Part shown: in pieces, positions 48,545 through 56,640 of the stretch | Numbering within the stretch: position 1 is the stretch's first letter | How the letters are laid out: each line of letters starts with the position of its first letter | Assembly: GCA_949775045.1 (NCBI GenBank) | Contig: OX459099.1 | Location: 2,655,616-2,719,615, forward strand | Length of the DNA stretch: 64,000 bases | Direction of reading: 5' to 3' | From: Metridium senile | Lineage: Eukaryota; Cnidaria; Anthozoa; Actiniaria; Metridiidae | Program-made: the position numbers and the translations under genes | The notes under the pieces: model-generated | What the model was told of the DNA's origin: nothing | The model's input: only the letters and a program-made list of their open reading frames with translations | Database searches by the model: none

Positions 48545-49366
48545 ATGGCTAGCAGTGAAAGTGGTTTAACTGACATTATGGATGATCTACATTTATTAGA
48601 GGAGACTGAGACTGGTTATGAGAAAGATGTAGATATGGAAATCATAGATGGTTTTTACCATCAGAATGTAGCTTACATCATGAATGAGAAGGTCCAATTA
48701 TTTGCAGAGTATTGGATGAAGCTCTATTCAAATTGTTGTGTACAGCGAGATGATGCCGTGGAATTGCTTGACAAAGAGAAACCCGGGGAAGCTAAAGCTG
48801 TTCTTAAAGAATGGCCTCGTACGATTGGAGCACCAAACATTCCACAGCTATTATTTGAAACATCTATCGAACCGAAGCGAAAGAGACGTTCAGCAGCTTC
48901 GATTAAGTGTGATTCTGTTACACTTATCCACCAAATGGAAGAGAGTTATATTAAAGGAGAATGCCTACACTTTGATGTTCCAAATGTATTTCCAGAAGGT
49001 CAAGTCTCCTTAGCTGAGTATGAGGAGTATATCAAAAGCTGTGATTACTGCTTTAAGACCGTTGAAAACTATGTTATTCAAAATGCGTTTATGTATGGAG
49101 CATGGCTTAGTCGAGCATTTGATAGATTTCAAGAAGAAAAGAGTATGAAGCGAGTTTCTGGTAGCTTTGATGACTGGGTCAATTCAAGGTGTAAAGTTAA
49201 ACAGACAAGAGCGAGGCAACTAAGGAAGTTTTACAAACTTTTCTCTCCTTACAAGAACGTGTTAAGATGTAAATTACCATTTTTATGGTTTTTGAAGAAT
49301 GGTGATACTATTGTGAAATATTTTGAAAGTCACAGAGAGGTAGCACTACCTTGGACTCATGAATAA
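48545..49366 (+). CDS. Uncharacterised 273-residue protein with DUF3102-like C terminus
   Basis: Intact, single-exon ORF between the two cassette copies, on the opposite strand. The N-terminal half is acidic (DIMDDLHLLEETE), the middle has a basic patch EPKRKRRS that could be a nuclear localisation signal, and the C-terminal half reads YGAWLSRAFDRFQEEK, then GSFDDWVNSRCKVKQTRARQ. The pattern of an initial W, then WL/WV and a basic helix resembles bacterial and phage DUF3102-type DNA-binding proteins (inference from pattern only). Base composition is less AT-rich than the cassette genes and no TTATATAAAA box precedes it. Could be a regulator or replication protein of the element, or an unrelated captured gene. 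Confidence 0.6.
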   Translation: MASSESGLTDIMDDLHLLEETETGYEKDVDMEIIDGFYHQNVAYIMNEKVQLFAEYWMKLYSNCCVQRDDAVELLDKEKPGEAKAVLKEWPRTIGAPNIPQLLFETSIEPKRKRRSAASIKCDSVTLIHQMEESYIKGECLHFDVPNVFPEGQVSLAEYEEYIKSCDYCFKTVENYVIQNAFMYGAWLSRAFDRFQEEKSMKRVSGSFDDWVNSRCKVKQTRARQLRKFYKLFSPYKNVLRCKLPFLWFLKNGDTIVKYFESHREVALPWTHE

Positions 49367-49507
49367 GACTGTAATTGCGACACTTGTAGCACGTAATTAC
49401 GTCACGACACACCAGTGTTGGAACACCTTCTGATATATTCATAGCACTACCTTGGACTTATTAACTAGACTGTGCTTGCGTTACATGTATAATGACACAC
49501 CAGTGTT
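49367..49507. repeat. Short direct duplication after the 273-codon ORF
   Basis: TAGCACTACCTTGGACT and ACACACCAGTGTTGGAACA each occur twice, so about 95 bp that includes the ORF end was duplicated with changes. Confidence 0.6.
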
Positions 49508-49514
49508 GGAACAT

Positions 49515-50595
49515 CTACCGAAACATATACCAAGCTAAACCAGCAGCACCGACTGTTATCACCGCTAAATTAGTATTATGGGTACTAGATGATATTGTTT
49601 TTTTGATTGGTTTATTAAGATTATCTGATGTACTTGTTTTGTTTGAATTATCTGATGTATTTGGTTGTTTGTTATGAGTAGTTTGATGTGGCAACTTCAC
49701 CTTTGAGTCGTTCATGTTATGTTTAGGAGTTGTAATAAGATCCTGATTTATATTATTAATTCCTAGTTTCAAATCCGTCGTACTTTTTTGTAATTTACTA
49801 TTATACCCGGCGATAGTTGTGTTGTTAATCAATAGATTAGATGGTAGTAGCCAACAGCCAAGTGCAACAGCTAGATCGAGCTTTTGTTTTGCTTGTTGCA
49901 GTGTGAATTGATATCGCTGTATACTTTTCGATATATCATTTTTATTATAAAAATTGTTATTCCAACTAAATAATTTATCCTTTGGAAGTGGACACTGAAG
50001 CTCTTTTAGAATCCGTCTTATTGTGAATATGATATGGAATGTATAAAATGATCCAACTTGTGTGTCATAAATCATGTCTCGTGTTACCCCACACCCAGCT
50101 GTTGCACAAAACACAACAAAATTTAATGCTTGTGACCAATAACTAAGATTAGAACCTTCCAACCAACGTTTTGCTTCCCGAGCTGATTTCAAAACCATCA
50201 TGCTATCTGTGAATATGTCTCTGAAAGTATATGTTTTAGCCTTTGGAGTTATGTATACCTCAAAGTTAATATAGTTATATTTCTTTATTGTTTTATCCCA
50301 AGGCTCAACTGTGTATTTTGCACTGTGGTTGAATCGATATTTATGAGGGAACCCCATTAAGTCTTGTACAGCTTCATTATAAGCTTCCAAGTCGTCTGTG
50401 ACTAAAAAATCGTTAATGTTTTCAGGTTTCCAACTATCTCCTGGGAAGTGATACAGTGTTTTTACTATTTCCTTGAGCGTCAAATGGATTTACATATTCA
50501 CCATTAAAATTAAATATAACGTTACCATTTTCGTCTTGAGAAAAACGGAATCTTGAATAGTATGGGTACCTTTTTACAAATTCTTTGAATTTCAT
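49515..50595 (-). pseudogene. MKFK gene, cassette, C-terminal membrane anchor
   Basis: Start ATG at 50595 (MKFKEFVKRYPYYSRFRFSQ). The first about 38 codons end in a frame break near 50484; the rest is an open frame of about 320 codons with SREAKRWLEG-type helices, YWSQALNFVVFCATAGCGVT, ISKSIQRYQFTLQQAKQKLD, an Asn/Thr/Lys-rich linker and a final membrane segment AVITVGAAGLAWYMF before the stop at 49515-49517. This is the longest soluble protein of the cassette. I recall similar uncharacterised proteins from cnidarian and mollusc genomes, but that cannot be verified here. A TTATATAAAA box lies 31 nt upstream. One indel breaks the frame, so it is scored as a pseudogene, unless the assembly is wrong at 50484. 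Confidence 0.7.
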
Positions 50596-50626
50596 ATATA
50601 ATATATAATATATATATGAAAAGTCT

Positions 50627-50636
50627 TTTTATATAA
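50627..50636 (-). promoter_or_regulatory. TTATATAAAA box of the MKFK gene
   Basis: 31 nt upstream of ATG 50595. Confidence 0.5.
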
Positions 50637-50711
50637 ATTAATATTTATTCTTCTCCGCATATCGTAATTTATAGGTGTATCCACCTAAAGGATTTCTATC
50701 AAACGAGATAC

Positions 50712-50875
50712 TTACTTCTTTTGATTTATGAGTTGATCCACAAGCTCCTTTTTCAATTCCTCTCTCAACTTGTTCACATCCACATCGTTTTTTAAAAACT
50801 CCTTATTCCGCTTTACCCTAATACTATTTTTCAGCTTCTCATACTTTGATCTCTAACTCAGTCATGATAAGTTTC
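50712..50875 (-). pseudogene. MTEL small coiled-coil gene, frameshifted
   Basis: ATG at 50875 overlaps the stop of the MTDY gene as ATGA. MTELEIK is followed by a one-base break, then YEKLKNSIRVKRNKEFL and a charged helix ending KKELVDQLINQKK. About 54 codons. Directly after its stop another short open stretch reads SFDRNPLGGYTYKLRYAEKN (50640-50712) without its own ATG. Confidence 0.5.
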
Positions 50876-51331
50876 TTGAGAATTCTTTCTCATCAATGTT
50901 ATTATTATACAATGCTTTTGATACAAGGTCGCTAATACTATTTTCCTTTGATTTAATAAGCTGAATGGTTTTTTCATGCTTTGATATCTTTTTAGTTAGC
51001 TTTTTTGTAGCCATACCGCATGAAGCAGAGACAACACCTAGGTGGATGATCCACCCACAGCAGATAGTGGGATACCAACAATTAACCCTGGCCCGGTTAA
51101 GGATGTACTAATACCACTAACTGTTAGAATAGCTGACAAGCTTCCTGTTGAAACAGACGAGGTATGGAAAAACGACCTCCATCTAGTATATTTTTTTCGT
51201 ACTTTTTCATAATGTTTGTGCTCTTCTCCTAGTTGTGATAATACCATGTTCACCTTGTGTAATCTGAAGTTTCCACCAGTTTGATTAATTTTTGGATTAA
51301 TTTCTGGATAAATTGCATCATAGTCTGTCAT
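50872..51331 (-). pseudogene. MTDY gene, hydrophobic protein, cassette copy B
   Basis: Starts MTDYDAIYPEINPKINQTGG at 51331, 24 nt after a TTATATAAAA box. A charged region (EEHKHYEKVRKKYTRW) is followed by two hydrophobic segments (GSLSAILTVSGISTSLTGP and LIVGIPLSAVGG). The frame breaks near 51040; the other frame continues with VVSASCGMATKKLTKKISKH and ends NLS at TGA 50872-50874. About 153 codons overall. Predicted small membrane protein; function unknown. Confidence 0.65.
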
Positions 51332-51355
51332 ATATTAATAAAATAAGATGTTTGC

Positions 51356-51365
51356 TTTTATATAA
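51356..51365 (-). promoter_or_regulatory. TTATATAAAA box of the MTDY gene
   Basis: 24 nt upstream of ATG 51331; overlaps the end of the upstream gene. Copy A has the same box. Confidence 0.5.
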
Positions 51366-52152
51366 TTTCTATAATTTCTATAATCAAACGAATAGGATAG
51401 ATACCAGTGTTAATATAACTACCACTGTCATTATATATTTGTATAGTCATTGATTTTATAAAATCATCATTTTTTATACCCTCCCAAACAGGGAATGGCG
51501 GATGGAAACTAGTATTAAAACCATACCCTTTTATATCAATAACAGATAGGATATTGATATTTACATTATTATAATAAACATTTTCAGTATCAATAAGATC
51601 ACAATTAATATAAATTGTTTATTGTTTAAGTTTATTGCATAGCTTGTATTTGCAGTAAGATTAGCATTTAATCCTAACAAAGATTTTAAGCTGGTATTAA
51701 GAATAACATTATTATACATTATTATAATAAACATTTTCAGTATCAATAAGATCACAATTAATATAAATTGTTTATTGTTTAAGTTTATTGCATAGCTTGT
51801 ATTTGCAGTAAGATTAGCATTTAATCCTAACAAAGATTTTAAGCTGGTATTAAGAATATCATCTATATTTGGTACAAGATAATCATTATCGTTTATTAAT
51901 GTTATTGAGACAGGTTTTGATCCCACATAAATTGCGTTATCGATAAAACTGACTAGTGAGTGTATAGTAACCTTTTGGTAATATTAGAATTGTATTTCGT
52001 TGGCTATCTGAAATTTTACCATTATCTTGGAGATTAAACATTGTATTTTTTAACCCACAACTAATAAGAGCTAGTTTATTACTCTTCTTAATCGGCTTAT
52101 TAAACCATATTGTCTGAACTGGATTATTCATCTCTATATAAAAAATTGTCAT
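51358..52152 (-). pseudogene. MTIF gene, possible virion-type beta protein, cassette copy B
   Basis: Starts ATG 52152 (MTIFYIEMNNPVQTIWFNKP). Next come NKLALISCGLKNTMFNL, ILPKGYYTL, VSITLINDNDYLVPNIDDIL and the 51-residue repeat (two copies); after the frame break it reads TENVYYNNVNINIL and ends RLIIEIIEII before TAA 51358-51360. A short-strand, Asn-rich pattern with a PKGYYTL turn is reminiscent of viral or phage structural proteins; this is only an impression. The open stretch has at least two frame disruptions (after LTSQFYR and after NLNNKQ), both also present in copy A. Confidence 0.6.
51576..51880 (-). repeat. 153-bp coding tandem repeat, two copies
   Basis: Same unit as at 38631-39075, starting at about 51576 and 51729. 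Confidence 0.9.
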
Positions 52153-53686
52153 GCTTATAATAATATATACTACTTTTTCTTTTTAATCTTTCAACCATGT
52201 AAACAACAACAGCTACAATCAAAACCCAGGCATGCTCAGCAACAAATGAAACCACCTGTCCATGCTGTTTTGAATATGAAACTTGCAATAGCGCCAATCA
52301 TGCCAGGTAGTATTTCACCTAATTTTTTACCGATGGTTTTTAGTCCATTACCAACTCCGTTTGCGACAGTAGATAGTCCGCTTTTAAGACTATTTACAAT
52401 CACGCCGATAATAACACCAACAGCAGTAATCACAGCTGTTACGGTAAAACCATACTTTTTAAAGATAAGTTTTATACGTTCTCTCAATGGTAATTTCTCT
52501 TCAATAACGTCACTTTCATTTTGTAACTCTTGGTTCTTTGATTCGAGTTCACGTATTTTTTGCTCTAGAATTGCCTTCTGTTGTTGTTGTGACTATCCCT
52601 TGAATTATACAATTCATTGTTTTCATCGATTAACTCTTTTCGTGTGCGTTCTAAATTTTTAATTTCAGATTCCAATTCTTTCTCTACATTCATAGATATA
52701 TCCTTATCATTTAATCGATCATGATATCTGTCTATTTATTATATAACATATAGTGGTATACCGAGTGATATCAACTCGATAAAAGGCCTATCCTAGTCAT
52801 GAAGATATCATTGATATCACACATGTGTGATATCACTCTCAACCAATCAACTTTCAAAATATTTTTTTTGTTTTGTTTCAATCTGTTATATAATAAACAG
52901 AACATTACATGTGCACTTGGAGATATGCATTTTATCTTCTCGTGTTGAAAAGATTGCCCACTCGTTCGCTGCGCTCACTCGTGGGATATCTTATCAACAC
53001 TCGAAGATAAAATTCATATCTCCGCGCGCCCATGTAATATCCTCTATGTATCCTTCAAGTTCAGATATTTTATCACTATTAGATGAAATACTTTCATCAT
53101 CTTCTTCTATTTTTGTATTTATAACTTGAACTTCAGGATACAGTGTTTGTAACTGTTCATTATTTTGTTCTTTAATTTTATTCATTTTATTTTCAGCTGA
53201 TTGCCCAAGATTGTTTTTTTATTCTATCTGTAATTTTACCAAAACTTTTTTCTGAGTAATCTTCAAAACCCTTAGTTAGAACACCATACCATTTACCTTT
53301 ATTGTTATCAAAGACTTCAACATAATTATCTTCACTGGTTTTTATATCAAACCCATTTTCTTTAGTAATTTTATTATCTAGGAAGTAAATATCAAGATCT
53401 TCCTTAGCTTTATTATACATGGCAATATGCTCTTTGCTCCATCCTAGTACTTTTTTTTGATTGTTTTGGTAAACTAGTATCATCAGAAGTTAATTCACGC
53501 CAAATATTACCAGTAGGAGCTTTTATTTCAAGTTTGCCTTGTTTCAAATTTTTGTTTCATCCTAGAATAAAAGCTCTCACCACTTTCATCCTCCTTAGGT
53601 ATTAGACTATCATATTCATGATTTATTTATTTATTTATATCCTCTTCTCCTTCGGGGTCAAAATCGGGGAATATTTTACCTTCCAT
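52124..53686 (-). pseudogene. MEGK gene, coiled-coil plus membrane protein, cassette copy B
   Basis: Starts MEGKIFPDFDPEGEEDINK at 53686, 30 nt after a TATATAAAA box, and runs about 1.25 kb once the 307-bp MITE (52736-53042) is discounted. Regions in order: acidic N terminus; KVLGWSKEHIAMYNKAKEDL; an ISP-like stretch KGKWYGVLTKGFEDYSEKSF; long coiled coil (SENKINKIKEQNNEQLQTLY-type heptads); basic helix RERIKLIFKKYGF; a glycine-rich hydrophobic segment VITAVGVIIGVIVNSLKSGL; a second at PGMIGAIASFIFKTA; and a last VLIVAVVVYMVERL. At least four frame breaks or stops. Possibly a large structural or fusion-like membrane protein of the element; no function is proven. The end overlaps the start of the MTIF gene. 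Confidence 0.6.
52736..53042. mobile_element. 307-bp MITE in copy B
   Basis: Absent from copy A, where the flanks are continuous (CTGTCTATGTATCC). 5-bp duplication TCTAT at 52731-52735 and 53043-53047. Contains inverted GATATCA/TGATATC pairs and GTTGAAAAGAT/ATCTTATCAAC. Confidence 0.85.
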
Positions 53687-53716
53687 TTACTACTTATATT
53701 AATAAATAGTAAATAG

Positions 53717-53725
53717 TTTTTATAT
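53717..53725 (-). promoter_or_regulatory. TATATAAAA box of the MEGK gene
   Basis: 30 nt upstream of ATG 53686. Confidence 0.5.
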
Positions 53726-53732
53726 ATAATTT

Positions 53733-54152
53733 TTATAAATATTTTGATGCAGCATAACCAGCAGCCAGCATCCCACCACCAACATAAACCATTTCGTACT
53801 GTTTTTGTCTATCACTTGGTTTGTAATAATCAGAAAATTGAGGTTGACTCTTAATGTTAAAATTTATATCAGGGTGTGCTTTTTTATATAATGCAAAAGC
53901 TTGATCTGTTGAACTTAGATAATCATCAGCTATCTTCTTTTGTGTGTATTGAGTTGTTATCCAGTCTTGGTAAGCTTGCCTTTGCTTCTCATATTCACCC
54001 ATATCGTTTTGATATTTCTCAAGTGCCTTATCATGTCTAATTTTCTCTTCATCTGTGTGTTGACCATCTAAATATTTAGCTAAATACATAGACCCTGTGA
54101 AAGCTGTGGCATTTAGAACAGCACCTGCGACCATTATTGCAATACTTGCCAT
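53733..54152 (-). CDS. MASI protein, cassette copy B (139 aa)
   Basis: Intact 139-codon ORF, the only member of the cassette that is undamaged in both copies. N-terminal membrane segment, charged central helix and C-terminal Gly/Ala-rich membrane-like end (YVGGGMLAAGYAASKYL). A TATATAAAA box ends 24 nt before the ATG. Uncharacterised; I recall similar proteins from other invertebrate genomes, unverified. Confidence 0.75.
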   Translation of the reverse strand: MASIAIMVAGAVLNATAFTGSMYLAKYLDGQHTDEEKIRHDKALEKYQNDMGEYEKQRQAYQDWITTQYTQKKIADDYLSSTDQAFALYKKAHPDINFNIKSQPQFSDYYKPSDRQKQYEMVYVGGGMLAAGYAASKYL

Positions 54153-54176
54153 TTATAATATTATAATTGTCTTATT

Positions 54177-54185
54177 TTTTATATA
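54177..54185 (-). promoter_or_regulatory. TATATAAAA box of the MASI gene
   Basis: 24 nt upstream of ATG 54152, in the 34-nt gap after the MDAS stop. Confidence 0.5.
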
Positions 54186-54186
54186 C

Positions 54187-54420
54187 TTACATAGACTTTG
54201 GTATAATATTTTTAGTTTCAAGATAGTCCTTCAAATACATAGAACCAGCTAGAACCAAAATCCATTTCCCATAGTTAGACAAGGAACTTGATGGGTCGTT
54301 AATAAACGATTCTTTCATAACTTTCTTACCTACATAACCGATTCCTGCTGCAATTCCTACAGTCACGCTAGCATCCAAAACTGTTTTAACTAATTTGTTT
54401 TCAGTTGTTCAACTTGACAT
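54187..54420 (-). pseudogene. MDAS small membrane protein gene, cassette copy B
   Basis: ATG at 54420 directly after a TATATATATATA run, but the fourth codon is TGA. The open frame after it reads TTENKLVKTVLDASVTVGIA and GYVGKKVMKESF, then a second hydrophobic segment WILVLAGSMYLKDYL. Two membrane segments, about 77 codons. Translation could only start downstream at a non-ATG codon, so it is scored as broken. Confidence 0.55.
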
Positions 54421-54447
54421 ATATATATATAAGTATTCGAAAATAGA

Positions 54448-54744
54448 ATGGCTGACTTAATTAAAAACGTCGAGTTAAGCGACAAAAAGAACGACTTCCA
54501 AAGAGAGCTAAGTGAGGACATGAAGAAGGTTAAAAACGACGACCTACTTATAGTAAAAGCAGACAAAACCACCAACTTCTACAGATTGAAGGCCTGCGAA
54601 TACAAAGAGCTAGTCGACAGAAATGTACAGAAAGCATACAAAAAGGCGAACAATACACAAGAGACAAAGATCAACAAAGACGCAAAAGAGATCGCTAGCA
54701 AACTAGGACTCTCCGACAGGATCGAAACCTGATGGCCAAGCGCG
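54448..54744 (+). pseudogene. Penelope-like RT, N-terminal fragment
   Basis: Open from GTATTC (VFENRM) through KADKTTNFYRL, the K-A-D-K-T-T-N motif that precedes the RT in Penelope-like elements, to GLSDRIET, where a stop occurs one codon before the MAKR sequence in the next frame. It is interrupted by the foldback after CGCG at 54741-54744. Confidence 0.75.
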
Positions 54745-55545
54745 TATTTCGTGCCAAAATTCAAACATGCAGTTCTTACATGCAATTGTATATTCAAACA
54801 TTCAATTATTCGATTCAAACATTCAATTATTCGATTCAAACATTCAATTATTCGATTCAAACATTCAATTGTATATTCAAACATTCAATCCTTCGATTCA
54901 AACATTCAGTCCTTCGATTCAAACATTCAATCCTTCGATTTAAACATTCAATTATTCAATTCAAACATTCAATTTTATATTCAAACATTCAATCCTTCGA
55001 TTCAAACATTCAATCCTTCGATTCAAACGTTCAATTATTCGATTCAAACGTTCAATTATTCGATTCAAACATTCATTCTTTCGCCTTAAACATTCAATCC
55101 TGCGATTCAAATTCAAACATTCAATCCTTCGATTCGAAGATTCAATCCTTCGGTTCAAACATGCAATCCTTCGGTTCAAACCGGCATTCTTCAAGTTCGA
55201 ATTGGAAATTGTCATCGTTCGTCGTTCGAGACTGGAACTAGTACGTCCACTTTTGTACCGTGGTGAGATTGTCCTGTGTGGTGAGATGGTCCTATGACGT
55301 AGGCATCATTCTATAGCCAATCAAGTCATTCGACAGAATGCACAGATTCTCACAAGGAAACTGGTAACGAAAGTCCGTGGCAGTTTTGACCTGAACAAAA
55401 ATTACCGCTCCATTCCCATTATCGACCTAGCATAATAAAATTATAATAAATTGATTTTCAAATATTGCGGAATATAGCATGAAAATCATCAATTACACAT
55501 TAGCGATATATGTCGATATATACACCTAATTCAAAAATAGTTGAC

Positions 55546-56640
55546 TGTTAAAAAATAGTTGTATGTTAAAAACATACTCAAGCTGCAGGATACACTCAAC
55601 AACTCTATGGCACAGATACACGACTGGGCCACATCAAACAAACTGCCAATCAACGAAGAAAAGACAAAGACACTGACTGTCACGGGGAAACGCTTGCGAT
55701 CAAAGATAGACTGCTTACCAACAGTTGAACTTAATGGAAACGTAATTAAGAATGTGAACAGTGTTAAGCTTTTAGGACTAGAAATTGACAATAAACTATC
55801 TTTTGGCTCTCATATAGATACCGTGTGTATTAAGCTATCAAAAAGAATTGGTGTTTTGAAAAAAATCAAACTCTATTTGCCCTTGAAGCAGCGGTTGTTA
55901 TACTATAATAGTATGATAAAGCCTATTTTAACTTATGTTTCAGTCATCTGGACAAATTGTGATAAAAAATCATTAGCTAAAGTTCTAAAGTTGCAGAAAC
56001 GCGCTGCTAGAATAATTCTCGATGCCAATCAACAGTCTTCGTCAGTAGACCTATTTAATAGATTAGGGTGGCTTCCTTTTTATGAAGAGGCCAACATTAA
56101 TAAGTTACTATTAGTTTTTAAAAGACTAAATGGCAATGTCCCTTCTTATTTATATGATTCACTGAAACCAAATAGCGAGCTACACTCAAGAAATACAAGA
56201 TATTGTAAATATAATCTTATATGTCCTAAGTTTAAGCGCAAATTAGAGGGGGGGAGGTCTTTTAGTGTTATTACAACCATTTTATGGAATAGTCTACCAG
56301 TAGTTTTAAGAAAGGAGGATTCTTTTAACGTTTTTAAATCTTCTTTATATAAATATTTTTTAGATAATCAAACCAATATAAATCATTTTATAGTATAACT
56401 TAATTAACATTATTATATTTATTACTAGGTTAGTTCAAATCATAATTGTACATGTAAACTTTCTATTAGTTTTTATATATAGTATTTTAACATTTTATAT
56501 TTGTATTTTTATAGCTTTTAATCTATTTATTTGTTTGTATGTTATTTGAGGGCCACAAGTTTATTAGTCTATGAAGACTATTTAGTGTCACCCTCTCAAA
56601 ATAAAGAGTCTATTTATCTATCTATCTATCTATAGTTGAC
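55546..56640 (+). mobile_element. LINE 3' end with (TCTA)n tail
   Basis: Flanked by the 9-bp duplication ATAGTTGAC (55537-55545, 56632-56640). Contains the C-terminal part of a non-LTR RT and ends in AATAAAGAGTCTATTTATC with (TATC)n, as in CR1/L2-type LINEs. Full 5' truncation. Confidence 0.85.
55559..56398 (+). pseudogene. Non-LTR RT C-terminal region (279 codons)
   Basis: Open frame without the catalytic part. It starts after the FADD motif with a NKLPINEEKTKTL segment, then KLLGLEIDNKLSFGSHID (thumb entry), KPILTYVSVIWTNC, KLQKRAARIILDA and GWLPFYEEANINK. The initial ATG is accidental. Typical of LINE C termini; cannot act alone. Confidence 0.9.

Noticed and set aside
43291..52662. Plus-strand 138-codon ORF present in both cassette copies (43291-43707 and 52246-52662)
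   Set aside because: Antisense to the membrane part of the MEGK gene; conserved only because the locus is duplicated.
38168..54420. Polinton/Maverick identity of the duplicated cassette
   Set aside because: No protein-primed polymerase, retroviral-like integrase, packaging ATPase or protease motif was seen in the window, so the name cannot be supported.
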